Source: Tsukamurella spumae (GTDB taxonomy: Bacteria > Actinomycetota > Actinomycetes > Mycobacteriales > Mycobacteriaceae). Taken from it: a stretch of DNA of 64,000 nucleotides. The DNA is taken from assembly GCF_012396015.1 (NCBI RefSeq), contig NZ_JAAXOQ010000005.1:62001-126000 (forward strand). The letters run 5' to 3'. Position 1 is the stretch's first letter, and every line of letters begins with the position of its first letter. Of the stretch, positions 35,385 to 44,317 are shown piece by piece. Made by a program: the position numbers and the translations under genes. The notes under the pieces are model-generated. The model was not told the origin of the DNA, made no database searches, and saw nothing but the letters and a program-made list of their open reading frames with translations.

Positions 35385-37106
35385 TCAGAACGGTGGCGGC
35401 TTCAGCGGCGCGGTGACGTCGTACGCTCGTCCCTGCGCCTCGGCCTCCCGCCGCTCCCGTTCCCGCTCGCGGGCCTCAGCCTCCGCAGCCCGCTGTTCGC
35501 GCCGTTCGTGGCGCAGAACCCGGTTCTGAATCCGCAGTGCGCGGCGTGCCTTGGCCCGGCGCTTCGCGTCGGTCTCCAGCCCGTCCGGGTTCTTCGTGCG
35601 GGCCGGACCCGGATCGGGCCCGTCCCAGATGATCGCCCCCAGGCCGGGGAGCAGATCCCTCGCCGTGCCGGGTGGGACGGTCCAGATGCCGCCGGCGGGA
35701 TGCCGCCATTCGACGGTGCCGTCCCGCAGGACATCGGACAGCCAACCGGTCTCCGTCTTGATCCGGTGGTGGAAACCGCAGAGCGGCACCAGGTTCCCGG
35801 CCGTTCCCTTGCCGGCGACGGTGGTCGGACCGCCGGCGGCAGGATCGAGGTGGTCGTACTCGCCGACGTGATCGGCCTGGCAGCGGTCCGCGGCCACACT
35901 GCAGCCCGGGAACACACAGGTGGGGTATGTGAGCCGCATGACCAACAGCTGATACCAGGTGGGCCGGTACCCGGACGCGCCGCGCGCGTGGACCGCTCCC
36001 GTGGCCGGGTCTCGCCGTCCGAGGACGCGGAACTGGGTCCGGCACTGTGCGATCAACTCCCTGGCCTGGTCGACGGAGACCGGCCCGCTGATGCCCGGAT
36101 CGCCGGTCAGTACGACCGCTCCGTGCCCCGCCACAGGCGCGGAATCGGACCCGGAGTCGGGCTCGGGCACCGGCTCCGGCGTGAACAGGTCGTCTTCCGT
36201 GCGGGTGACGTCGACGAGGTCGGTCTCGTTGAGCACGATCACCGCGAGCGCCTGGATGTCCGGTGAGACGGCTCCGGTTCGCGGGCGCGCCTCCTGGAGG
36301 TCGCACCCCTCGCGCCCACAGCGGCAGCCCAGGCTCTCGTAGCCCTCGGCGAGCGCGATGAGGGCGGCGACCTGCCGCTGCCCCGGAGTGCGGCCGTCGT
36401 CTCGGCACACCGACTCCGCGACCGGCCGGACCAGGGCGGACAGGCGGATCGCGTCAGCTTTCGGCATGACCGCTTCGAGATCGACCAGACCGTCGGCACG
36501 GCAATGGAACTCCAGTCGTTCCCGCGGTGCGACCGGCGGCACCTCGCGCGCGGCGGCCGGATCCAGCCGAGCCAGTATCGACCTCGCGGCGTCCGCGACG
36601 GCCCGCGCGGTGATCGACAGACCCGCGCGATCAGCGAGCCACGCGGTGACTCGATCGTCGAACGCCGCGGCCACCCGGTCATCGAGGACGGCCGCCGAGG
36701 AGCGCAGGACCTCCCGTACGAGCGGCAGGCTGACCCGCCCGGCCGCGAACAGCTCGAACAGCCGCGGGCAGCGCTCGCGTAGATCGAGGCCGCGATGGAC
36801 CGCCGCCCCCGCAGCGGACCGCCCGCTCCCGAGCGCGGCGCCGACCTCCGCGACGAGCTCATCCCAGTCGTCGACGAACCGGCGGGAGGATTCCTCCCGC
36901 ACGCGACGCGCGTCGTCCCGCAGCTCGTACAGCCTGGTCAGCACAGCGGCGCGCTCCGCCTCCAGCCGGTTCTGCTGCGCGGTCAACACCCGCAGTCGCG
37001 AGAGCGCGCCTGCCGCACTCAACCCGGACACCGCACCGTCGAACTCCCCGGGGAGCGGGGCGCTGACCCGCCGGCCCAGAGTGAAGGCGTCGTCCGAGTG
37101 GTTCAT
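35385..37106 (-). CDS. DUF222 / HNH endonuclease (13E12-repeat family)
   Basis: A 573-residue protein. The N-terminal DUF222 region (about residues 20-330) is helical and Arg/Glu-rich. An HNH nuclease core lies at about residues 380-460: C-V-F-P-G-C-S, C-Q-A-D-H-V-G-E-Y-D-H, then L-V-P-L-C-G-F-H-H-R-I-K-T. The C-terminus is charged and probably coiled coil (E-R-E-R-E-R-R-E-A-E-A-Q). Such genes are multi-copy in mycolata and are thought to be mobile or selfish; no role is proven. Upstream (37107-37191) is AT-richer than its surroundings. Confidence 0.87.
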   Translation of the reverse strand: MNHSDDAFTLGRRVSAPLPGEFDGAVSGLSAAGALSRLRVLTAQQNRLEAERAAVLTRLYELRDDARRVREESSRRFVDDWDELVAEVGAALGSGRSAAGAAVHRGLDLRERCPRLFELFAAGRVSLPLVREVLRSSAAVLDDRVAAAFDDRVTAWLADRAGLSITARAVADAARSILARLDPAAAREVPPVAPRERLEFHCRADGLVDLEAVMPKADAIRLSALVRPVAESVCRDDGRTPGQRQVAALIALAEGYESLGCRCGREGCDLQEARPRTGAVSPDIQALAVIVLNETDLVDVTRTEDDLFTPEPVPEPDSGSDSAPVAGHGAVVLTGDPGISGPVSVDQARELIAQCRTQFRVLGRRDPATGAVHARGASGYRPTWYQLLVMRLTYPTCVFPGCSVAADRCQADHVGEYDHLDPAAGGPTTVAGKGTAGNLVPLCGFHHRIKTETGWLSDVLRDGTVEWRHPAGGIWTVPPGTARDLLPGLGAIIWDGPDPGPARTKNPDGLETDAKRRAKARRALRIQNRVLRHERREQRAAEAEARERERERREAEAQGRAYDVTAPLKPPPF

Positions 37107-37191
37107 GCCTTCTATTGTAACGCGGGGAGTCGAACATAGCGAGGAATCGAGCAGAGAAATTCGATTAGGTGTTCGAATCGAAGCCGGGGTG

Positions 37192-38469
37192 TCAGTCTGA
37201 GGTGCCGCTGCGGATCCGGTCGCGCGCGACGAACCACCGGCTGACCGGAGTGCGGAGCATCAGGTCCACGAACAGCAGCGACATGGCCAGCACGACCACC
37301 GCCAAGGTCGTGGTGCGCAGCAGAGCGGACGCGGGGAACCACGAGCCGAGTACCTCGAAGAACCCGACATGGCCCAGGATGTCGAGCATCAGCGGATGGA
37401 CGGCGAACACGCCGAACGCCCGCACCGTCGCGTACGACACGACGCGCTCGCCGACGGGCCGGCCCGACGCGCGCAGGTCGTCCCACATCATCGCGGCGAG
37501 CCACAGCAGGATCACCCCCGCCACGTACCACGGCAGGTAGAGCGGGTTCCAGGCGGCGACCGCGCTGTCCGGCACCTCGCCGGGGTGGGTGGCCCGCAGG
37601 TAGGCGATCAGGCTGAACGCCGACGCCGCGAGGCACACCGCGATCACGCGCAGCGCGTGCGACCGCAGCCAGCTCCCGACCGCCTCGTAGTGCTGCGCCG
37701 CGAGCATGCCGATCGCCATGAACAGCACGTACATGGGGAGCAGCTTCCACATGTGGTTGAACAGCGTGTCCCACCGCGGGCCCTGCGGGCGCGGCACGTA
37801 CTGATAGAGCGCGAAGAAGCCCAGCTGGATCGCGGCCGCAACGGTCAGCACCGTCCACGGCCGCCGCTCGAGTCGTTCCGCCAGCTTCGACAGCGCGGGG
37901 AAGAACAGGTAGATCTGCATCGAGATGAGCAGGAAGTAGAGCTGGTACTTGGCGTCGCCGGTCAGCATGGTGCGGCCGAGGTCGCCCAGCCACCGCCCGA
38001 AAGACGGGAACGGGTCGTCGGCGCTGAGCAGGTGGTTCGTGATCGAGTACACCAGCGTCCAGACCAGGAAGGGCGCCACGATCAGCCCGAAGCGCTTGCG
38101 CCAGAACTCGCGTGCCGTCATTGTGCGGCCCCGCATGCTCAGCACCAACACGAACAACGTGACCGCGACGAAGCCGTACCGCGTGATGTGCAGCGCGGCG
38201 GAGACCAGCCCGGACGGGCGGAGGACATCGGGCGTGTAGTTGATCGTCGTGACGCAGTGCGCCACGACCACCAGCAGGAAGAGCACCACCCGCGTCAGGT
38301 CCGCGGTCTGTTCGCGCTTCGGCTTCGTCGTCGACGCGACGGACGCTGCGGCCGGCACCGGCTTCTGGGTTTCGATGGTGGGCACCGCCCTAGGACTGAA
38401 GCAGGGCTGCGCGTCTTCACCCCGTGCTGTCGACATGTGACGATGTGGAATTCTACCCTCTTCGCTCAC
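37192..38469 (-). CDS. Membrane acyltransferase 3 family protein
   Basis: A 425-residue integral membrane protein with about ten helices, of the OafA/YrhL acyltransferase type that modifies cell-surface glycans or lipids. The first helix carries R-V-V-L-F-L-L-V-V-V-A-H-C with the family His near the membrane surface, and a basic loop R-K-R-F-G-L-I-V-A-P-F follows. The ~50 residues before helix 1 are polar and unordered. The GTG at 38469 is used; ATG 38436 is a shorter option. Substrate unknown. Confidence 0.8.
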   Translation of the reverse strand: MSEEGRIPHRHMSTARGEDAQPCFSPRAVPTIETQKPVPAAASVASTTKPKREQTADLTRVVLFLLVVVAHCVTTINYTPDVLRPSGLVSAALHITRYGFVAVTLFVLVLSMRGRTMTAREFWRKRFGLIVAPFLVWTLVYSITNHLLSADDPFPSFGRWLGDLGRTMLTGDAKYQLYFLLISMQIYLFFPALSKLAERLERRPWTVLTVAAAIQLGFFALYQYVPRPQGPRWDTLFNHMWKLLPMYVLFMAIGMLAAQHYEAVGSWLRSHALRVIAVCLAASAFSLIAYLRATHPGEVPDSAVAAWNPLYLPWYVAGVILLWLAAMMWDDLRASGRPVGERVVSYATVRAFGVFAVHPLMLDILGHVGFFEVLGSWFPASALLRTTTLAVVVLAMSLLFVDLMLRTPVSRWFVARDRIRSGTSD

Positions 38470-38498
38470 CCGTCCCGCGGAGGGTGGGATCCGACCCG

Positions 38499-39632
38499 TC
38501 AGCCGTTCACGGCGATCAGCGGGATCGCCTGCTCGTCGACGGTCCAGGCCCCGTGATGGCCCAGCATGCGCGACTCCATCGGCTCCTGGCTAGGGGTCAC
38601 CAGGACGGATCGCCCCTCGGCGACGGCCAGGACGTGGCCGATGCGGTGCGCGATGACGGGGTTCGGGGGAGTGGGGCCGAACCAGTGCTCGTCGAGCGCC
38701 TGCTCGCGGCTCACGACCCGGGCATGCCCGGCGAGGGTGTCCGCCCACCGGGCCAGGACGTCGTCGACGTGGTGCCCCCGCTGGAGGTACACGTGCCGTA
38801 CCCGGGCCTCTCCGGCGATCAGGCGCACGCCCCGGCGCAGGGCGGACGACGCATCGAGGTTCACCAGGGATTCGGCCTGGATCATGCCGTGATCGGCGGT
38901 GACCAGCAGCGTGCAGGTGGGCGGCAGATCCGTCAGCAGGTCCGCGAACATCGCGTCGACGGCCCGCAGCACGGCCAGCCACTCCGGGGAGCCGGGGCCG
39001 TGCATGTGCCCGGCCGCGTCGAGCAGGCCCGTGTAGGCGTAGGCGAACCGTCGGGCGGCGGTGTCGTGCCGCGCCACGGCGAGCACGCCCGCGCGGACCT
39101 CGTCGAGAGTGGCGGCCGCGTGCAGCACCCCGGCGGCGCGGAACGAGGCCCGGGTCAGGCCCGAGGTCTCCTGATAGGTGGGCACCACGTAGTGGATCTC
39201 GGCGCCGGCGTCGGCGAGTGTCTCGAGCCTGCTGCGGCGGCGCTGCAGCTCGCGGGGCGGGTGCGACTGCCGGGCATCCGGCCCGGACGCACCGTCGATG
39301 GTCCACCGCAGGGAGTTGAACAGGCGCCGGCCGTGCTCGTCGGGCACGCCGAAGCTGTATCCGACGATGCCGTGCGCCGCGCAGGGCGCGCCGAGCGCGA
39401 GGCTCGACAGGCTGGTTGCCGTGGTGGCGGGGAAGCCCGCGTCCAGCGTGAGCCCCGCGTGCGCGGAGAGGGCGGGGGCGGCGTCGGCGTGCCGCCGCAG
39501 GAGCTCCGCTCCGAGTCCGTCGATGAGCAGCAGCACGACATCGCGCTCCACCGCCAGGCCCAGGGGATTCTCGCCCGGGATGCCGAAAGCGGTACAGACC
39601 GAGGGCAATACGTCGGAGAGCATGCCGGTCAT
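38499..39632 (-). CDS. Alkaline-phosphatase-superfamily phosphodiesterase/nucleotide pyrophosphatase
   Basis: A 377-residue protein of the type I phosphodiesterase family. Metal and nucleophile motifs are present: L-L-I-D-G-L-G (about residues 35-41), the nucleophile Thr in F-P-A-T-T-A-T-S (about 67-74), T-A-D-H-G-M-I-Q (about 244-251) and M-L-G-H-H-G near the end. No signal peptide is obvious, which suggests a cytosolic enzyme. ATG 39623 is an alternative start. Substrate unassigned. Confidence 0.82.
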   Translation of the reverse strand: MTGMLSDVLPSVCTAFGIPGENPLGLAVERDVVLLLIDGLGAELLRRHADAAPALSAHAGLTLDAGFPATTATSLSSLALGAPCAAHGIVGYSFGVPDEHGRRLFNSLRWTIDGASGPDARQSHPPRELQRRRSRLETLADAGAEIHYVVPTYQETSGLTRASFRAAGVLHAAATLDEVRAGVLAVARHDTAARRFAYAYTGLLDAAGHMHGPGSPEWLAVLRAVDAMFADLLTDLPPTCTLLVTADHGMIQAESLVNLDASSALRRGVRLIAGEARVRHVYLQRGHHVDDVLARWADTLAGHARVVSREQALDEHWFGPTPPNPVIAHRIGHVLAVAEGRSVLVTPSQEPMESRMLGHHGAWTVDEQAIPLIAVNG

Positions 39633-39673
39633 CGATCGATCGTAACGTCCGCACAGACCCGTCGAGGCGGGAA

Positions 39674-40312
39674 CTAGGTGATGACGGACGGGATCAGCGT
39701 GGCCACGCCGTCCTCCACGAGCAGTGCCTGATCGTCGTTGACCCGGGTCAGCGGGAACCGGTCGCCGTAGGTGCGCACCACCTCGTCGATCAGCGCGGGA
39801 GGATACGGCGGGAGCAGCCCGTCGGCGTGCGGGATGACGACGGTGTCGACGAGGCCCAGCCCGGTGAAGTCCGTGACGTCCGGGGCGTCGGCCGGGTCAT
39901 CGAGGGGCGCGACGGGCTCGACGTTCGGTCCGGCGACGACCGACCCGGCGCTGAGGCCGATGTACGGCAGCCCGGCCCGCACCCGTTCCGCGAGCACCTC
40001 GCCGGTGCCGTTGCGCTGCAGCGCGCCGAGCAGGACGAAGGTGTGCCCGCCCGAGAGGTACACGGCGTCGACGGTGCCGAGATCCGACGCGAAGTCCCGC
40101 GGGTCCCGGTACTTCCCGACCGTCATCCGGGTCAGGCGGAATCCCAGGTCGGTCAACTGATTCCACTCGAACGAGCCGAAGGGTTGATCCGCGTACGGTG
40201 CGCCCGCGTCATCGATGAAGCCGAGCCGCAGCTCGCTCGGCTCCCGCCCCGTGTGGCGGCGCAGGAAGCCGGGGAGCGCTCCGGCGTTCAGGGACATCAG
40301 CAGCAGGTTCAC
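39674..40312 (-). CDS. Peptidase E-like protein (family S51)
   Basis: A 212-residue class I glutamine amidotransferase-like fold. The nucleophile elbow G-L-S-A-G-S-V-V places Ser near residue 120, as in alpha-aspartyl dipeptidase PepE, and V-Y-L-S-G-G-H-T-F-V-L (about 79-89) supplies the upstream family block. The GTG at 40312 (V-N-L-L-L-M-S-L-N) has no clear ribosome site, so the message may be leaderless. It diverges from the ABC importer operon with a 57-bp gap. Confidence 0.8.
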   Translation of the reverse strand: MNLLLMSLNAGALPGFLRRHTGREPSELRLGFIDDAGAPYADQPFGSFEWNQLTDLGFRLTRMTVGKYRDPRDFASDLGTVDAVYLSGGHTFVLLGALQRNGTGEVLAERVRAGLPYIGLSAGSVVAGPNVEPVAPLDDPADAPDVTDFTGLGLVDTVVIPHADGLLPPYPPALIDEVVRTYGDRFPLTRVNDDQALLVEDGVATLIPSVIT

Positions 40313-40369
40313 GATCGCAACAGTACGGCCTCTGCCACACTGGATTCGCACGAACCGGAGGAGTAGACG

Positions 40370-41302
40370 ATGCGTTCGCACCGGAGCACGGCGGCCCTCG
40401 CCGCAGTCGCGGCGTTGCTCGTCCCCGTTGCGGCCTGCGGTGCGACCGCCGACGAGCCGCAGGGGCGAACAGTCGTCGTGGACGCCGCCAACGGCCGGAT
40501 CGCCGTACCGATCGCGCCGCGGCGGATCGTCTCCCTGGCGCCCACGCACACCGAGACCCTCTTCGCGCTCGGGGCGGGCGAGCAGGTCGTCGCGGTCGAC
40601 GACCAGTCCGACTATCCGGCCGGTGCCCCGCGCACGGCGCTGTCGGGCGTCACCCCCAACGCGGAGGCCGTCATCGGCTACAAGCCCGATCTGGTGGTCG
40701 TCTCCGACGACCGGGGCGGCATCGTCGCCGCGTTGCAGAAGGTGGGGATCCCGGTGCTGGTGGAGCCCGCGGCCAAGGACCTCGACGACGCGCTCGACCA
40801 GATCGACGGCCTCGGGATCGCCACCGGGCGGCAGGCGGACGCGAAGGCGCTCACCACGCGGATGCGCGCCGCCATCGACGGATCGATCCGCGGCGCGCCG
40901 CGCCCCGCCCAGCCGCTGAGCTACTTCCACGAACTCGACGCGCAGCTCTACACCGTCACGTCGTCGACCTTCATCGGGAAGGTCTACGGCGCGTTCGGGC
41001 TGCACAACGTGGCCGATGCCGCCGACCAGGCGGGCACGGGGTACCCGCAGCTCTCCCGGGAGGCGCTGCTGCAGGCGGATCCGGCGCTGATCCTCCTGGC
41101 CGACACCCAGTGCTGCGGGCAGACCCCCGAGGTGGTCGCGCAGCGTCCGGGCTGGCGCGACCTGCGCGCCGTGCGGGACGGCACCGTCGTCGCCCTGCCG
41201 GCGGACGTGCCCTCGCGCTGGGGACCGCGCCTGCCCGACTTCTACCGCGCCGTCGCCGATGCGGTGGCCCGTGCGGCGCAGAAGGTTCCGGCCGGGCGGT
41301 GA
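40370..41302 (+). CDS. ABC importer substrate-binding lipoprotein (BtuF/FepB-like)
   Basis: A 310-residue lipoprotein: signal peptide of about 22 residues with lipobox V-A-A-C (Cys23). The fold type III binding protein follows, with R-R-I-V-S-L-A-P-T-H-T-E-T-L-F-A-L-G (about 51-68) and Y-K-P-D-L-V-V-V-S (about 104-112), typical of cobalamin, haem or siderophore binders. A Cys-Cys pair (Q-C-C-G-Q) is present near residue 246. The permease start overlaps the stop (GTGA), so the three genes form one operon. No riboswitch or metal-regulator box was recognised in the short leader. Confidence 0.87.
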   Translation: MRSHRSTAALAAVAALLVPVAACGATADEPQGRTVVVDAANGRIAVPIAPRRIVSLAPTHTETLFALGAGEQVVAVDDQSDYPAGAPRTALSGVTPNAEAVIGYKPDLVVVSDDRGGIVAALQKVGIPVLVEPAAKDLDDALDQIDGLGIATGRQADAKALTTRMRAAIDGSIRGAPRPAQPLSYFHELDAQLYTVTSSTFIGKVYGAFGLHNVADAADQAGTGYPQLSREALLQADPALILLADTQCCGQTPEVVAQRPGWRDLRAVRDGTVVALPADVPSRWGPRLPDFYRAVADAVARAAQKVPAGR

Positions 41303-42360
41303 GCGCTCCGGTTCGATCGACGACGGTGCCGCGGCGCGCGAGCGGCCTGCGTCCGATCCCGCTGCTGGTCGCCGTGGTCGCGCTCCTCGCGTCGATGCTG
41401 GCGGGCCTGCTGATCGGGGCGGTCCACCTGCCCGTCCGTGCTGTGCTGACCGAAATCGTGGACCTGCTGCCCGGCGTCCACCTCGACTCGGGTCTGACCC
41501 GCCTGGAGCGGAACCTGTTGGTGGAGATCAGGCTTCCGCGCGTGCTCGCCGCCGCGCTCGTCGGCGGCCTCCTCGCGATCGCGGGCGCCGGCTACCAGGG
41601 TGTCTTCCGCAACCCGCTCGCCGACCCCTACCTGCTCGGCGCCGCCGCGGGAGCCGGCGTGGGGGCCACGGCCACCATCGCGCTGCTGCCGGGCGACCCC
41701 TCGGCGACGGTGCCCGTCGCGGCGTTCGTGGGGGCGCTCGCCGGCGTCGCGCTCGCCTACGCGCTGGGCAGCGCGACAGGCGGACGCGGAACCTCGACGC
41801 TGCTCCTGGCCGGTGTCGCGGTCTCCGCATTCCTCGGCGCGGTGCAGACCTTCCTGATGCAGCGCGACGCGCAGGACCTGCAGCGCATCTACTCCTGGGT
41901 GCTCGGCGGCGTCGCCTCGGCCGACGGTCCGCGGCTGCTCGCCGTCCTGCCCTACGCGGCGGTCTCGACGGTCGTGCTGTTGCTCCACGGCCGGCTGCTC
42001 GATGTCCTGGGGGTCGGCGACGACGAGGCCACGACCCTCGGCGTCTCGGCCCGGCGCGTCCGGCTGCTGGTGCTGGCGGCGGCGTCGCTCGCCACCGCCA
42101 GCACCGTCGCGGTGGGCGGGCTCATCGGGTTCGTGGGCATCGTCGTGCCGCACGTCGTGCGCCGGCTGGCGGGGACCTCGTACCGGGCCGTCCTTCCGCT
42201 CTCCCTGCTCGGCGGTGCCGCCTTCCTCGTCCTCGCCGACATCCTCGCGCGCACCGTCGTCTCTCCCGGTGAGCTGCCGCTCGGCGTGGTCACCGCGTTC
42301 GTCGGCGGCCCGTTCTTCGTCGTCGTGCTCCGTGCGATGCGGGGACGGAGCGGGCTGTGA
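41299..42360 (+). CDS. FecCD/BtuC-type ABC permease
   Basis: A 353-residue inner-membrane permease with about ten helices for cobalamin/iron-chelate uptake. Hallmarks are the R-L-P-R-V-L-A-A-A-L-V-G segment (about 78-89), G-A-G-Y-Q-G-V-F-R-N-P-L-A-D-P (about 97-111) and the coupling region G-L-I-G-F-V-G-I-V-V-P-H-V-V-R. It overlaps both neighbours by 4 bp. Confidence 0.92.
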   Translation: MSAPVRSTTVPRRASGLRPIPLLVAVVALLASMLAGLLIGAVHLPVRAVLTEIVDLLPGVHLDSGLTRLERNLLVEIRLPRVLAAALVGGLLAIAGAGYQGVFRNPLADPYLLGAAAGAGVGATATIALLPGDPSATVPVAAFVGALAGVALAYALGSATGGRGTSTLLLAGVAVSAFLGAVQTFLMQRDAQDLQRIYSWVLGGVASADGPRLLAVLPYAAVSTVVLLLHGRLLDVLGVGDDEATTLGVSARRVRLLVLAAASLATASTVAVGGLIGFVGIVVPHVVRRLAGTSYRAVLPLSLLGGAAFLVLADILARTVVSPGELPLGVVTAFVGGPFFVVVLRAMRGRSGL

Positions 42361-43124
42361 GCGTGGAGTTCTCGCGCGTCGATGTCGCCCTCGACGGGCG
42401 ACCCGTGCTGCACGACGTGGCGATGACGGCACCGTCGGGCTCGTGGACCGCGGTGATCGGGCCGAACGGGGCCGGGAAGTCGACGCTGCTGCGGGCCGCG
42501 CTGGGCCTGGTGCGCAGCGGGGGAACGGTCACCGTCGACAGGGCCGATCCGCGCCGGCTGCGCCCGCGCGAGCGCGCCCGGCTCCTGGCGTACGCGCCGC
42601 AGTCGCCGCACCTTCCCGAGGGGATGACGGTGTTCGATTACGCTCTGCTCGGCCGGTCGCCGTACGTCGCCTACCTGGGTCGCGAGAGCGCGGACGACCG
42701 CCGGATCGTGGGTGCCGTGCTGGCCCGGCTCGGACTCGAGGAGTTCGCCGAGCGCGACGTCGATCACCTGTCCGGCGGCGAGCGGCAGCGCGTCGTGCTG
42801 GCCCGCGCCCTCGCTCAGCAGGCCCCGGTGCTGCTGCTCGACGAGCCGACGACCGCCCTGGACATCGGGCACCAGCAGCAGGTGATGGACCTCGTGGACC
42901 GGCTGCGCCGCGACGACGGGCTGACCGTGATCACCACGATCCACGACCTCACGCTCGCGGCGCAGTACGCGGACCGGCTGGTGTTGCTGTCGGCGGGCCG
43001 GGTGGTGGCCGCCGGGACGCCGGCGCAGGTACTCACCGCGGATCTGATCGCCGCGCACTTCGGCGCCCGCGTGCACGTCGAGACCGGACCCGACGGCCGG
43101 CCGGTCCTCGGGCTGCAGCGGTGA
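42357..43124 (+). CDS. ABC importer ATPase (FecE/BtuD-like)
   Basis: A 255-residue ATPase that drives the FecCD-type permease. Walker A is G-P-N-G-A-G-K-S-T (about residues 36-44), the signature is L-S-G-G-E-R-Q-R, Walker B is L-L-L-D-E-P, and the H-loop His sits in T-I-H-D-L-T. The GTG at 42357 overlaps the permease stop; a GTG at 42363 is possible. It is the last gene of the operon. Confidence 0.93.
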   Translation: MSVEFSRVDVALDGRPVLHDVAMTAPSGSWTAVIGPNGAGKSTLLRAALGLVRSGGTVTVDRADPRRLRPRERARLLAYAPQSPHLPEGMTVFDYALLGRSPYVAYLGRESADDRRIVGAVLARLGLEEFAERDVDHLSGGERQRVVLARALAQQAPVLLLDEPTTALDIGHQQQVMDLVDRLRRDDGLTVITTIHDLTLAAQYADRLVLLSAGRVVAAGTPAQVLTADLIAAHFGARVHVETGPDGRPVLGLQR

Positions 43125-43203
43125 GCTCGGAGCCTGGTAGCTGCGCCGAGAGGGATCAATGTTTACTCTTGATGCAGGAGTGACGAATGGTCTGGAGGCC
43201 GCG

Positions 43204-43767
43204 ATGCGCACACGACTCGCGACGGCGGTGGTCGTCGGCTGCGCCGCGATGCTCGCCGGGTGTTCGGCGACGGTGTCCGGGAACGGCGCCAACGGTGTCA
43301 CGGTGATCCCGGGCGGGGTGGGGCCGGGAATCGCCACGCCCGTGCCGGAGGCGCCTGCGGCGACGACCACGGCACCGTCGACCACGACCAGCGCGCGACC
43401 CTCCGGCGCGGCCGCGACGGCGATCGTCCTGCCGGATAACGGCAACGGCCACACCGTCATTCGGACGCGGAGCGGGCGCACCACCTGTCAGGTCAGCGAG
43501 ACCAGCGTCGGCTGTCAGCTGGAGTTCGACCGGCCCCGCCCGCGCACCGAATCCGGCGACGAGGCGAACGGGGTCAACATCACGAGCGACGGCGATCTCA
43601 CCTATGTGCTCGGCAATCTCGGGGTGACGGATCCGGTCACGCTCGACTACCAGACCTACACGGCCCGCGGCTGGTTCATCGTCGCCAACCAGTACGGGAC
43701 CGCCTTCACCCACCGCACCACCGGGCACGGCATGGTCGTCGCGTCCTCGGGCGTGAAGACCTTCTAA
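43204..43767 (+). CDS. Putative lipoprotein
   Basis: A 187-residue exported protein. The signal peptide ends in lipobox L-A-G-C (Cys about residue 20), followed by a Thr/Ala/Pro-rich linker (residues ~50-80) and a C-terminal domain of ~100 residues with two Cys (T-T-C-Q-V and V-G-C-Q-L) that could form a disulphide, ending S-S-G-V-K-T-F. Similar Cys-paired lipoproteins are common in mycolata; the role is unknown. Its stop overlaps the convergent regulator by 4 bp. Confidence 0.7.
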   Translation: MRTRLATAVVVGCAAMLAGCSATVSGNGANGVTVIPGGVGPGIATPVPEAPAATTTAPSTTTSARPSGAAATAIVLPDNGNGHTVIRTRSGRTTCQVSETSVGCQLEFDRPRPRTESGDEANGVNITSDGDLTYVLGNLGVTDPVTLDYQTYTARGWFIVANQYGTAFTHRTTGHGMVVASSGVKTF

Positions 43768-44276
43768 CGCGGGGTCGTGATCACCACGACGGCCTCGGCG
43801 CCGTCGACGGTGGCGAACCGGTGCGGTCCGTCGCTGGTCCAACTGTGCGAATCGCCCACCTGCACGAGTCGCTCGTCGCCCACCGGGCCGACGGTGAGCG
43901 CACCGTCGACCACCGTCAGGTGCTCGCGGACCCGCTCGCCGTGCCCCGGGGAGACGTGGTCCGACCCGGCGGGGAACTCCAGGCGGAAGACCTCGACGGT
44001 CGTGTGCGGCAGGTGGCGCACGGAGAGGAGGGCGGTGCGCATGCCGCCGTCGGCGACGCTGTGGGCCCCGGGGGACTCGCCGACGAGGGCGGTCAGCGGA
44101 ACGTCGAGCGGGACGCACAGGGCGTAGAGGGTCTCGACCGTGGGATTGCGCCCGCCGGCCTCGATCTCCGAGAGCGATCCCTTGCCGACGCCCGCGCGGC
44201 GCGCGAGCTCGGACAGGCTGAGGCCGCGTTCGGTGCGGAGCTCGCGGAGGCGGCGGCCGACATCGGGGGAGGGCAT
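43764..44276 (-). CDS. XRE-family regulator with cupin domain
   Basis: A 170-residue regulator: an N-terminal helix-turn-helix (L-R-E-L-R-T-E-R-G-L-S-L-S-E-L-A-R-R-A, S-L-S-E-I-E-A-G-G-R-N-P-T) and a C-terminal cupin (G-H-G-E-R-V-R-E-H-L-T-V-V-D-G). It is divergent from benE with only 22 bp between the start codons, and repeated half-sites lie in that gap, so it probably represses or senses for the transporter. Confidence 0.85.
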   Translation of the reverse strand: MPSPDVGRRLRELRTERGLSLSELARRAGVGKGSLSEIEAGGRNPTVETLYALCVPLDVPLTALVGESPGAHSVADGGMRTALLSVRHLPHTTVEVFRLEFPAGSDHVSPGHGERVREHLTVVDGALTVGPVGDERLVQVGDSHSWTSDGPHRFATVDGAEAVVVITTPR

Positions 44277-44287
44277 GACCCCATGCT

Positions 44288-44317
44288 ACGTTCTGTTCAT
44301 GGAACGTTCTGAGAACG
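44288..44317. promoter_or_regulatory. Operator half-sites (ACGTTCT / AGAACG) between the XRE regulator and benE
   Basis: ACGTTCT occurs at 44288-44294 and again at 44304-44310, and CGTTCT-G-AGAACG (44305-44317) is a perfect 13-bp palindrome. The sites flank and overlap the benE start codon at 44299, which fits binding by the adjacent XRE-cupin protein and repression of benE. Confidence 0.5.

Noticed and set aside
35385-37106. DUF222/HNH gene as part of a restriction or defence island
   Set aside because: No methylase, toxin or other defence gene adjoins it; this family occurs as scattered single copies in mycolata.
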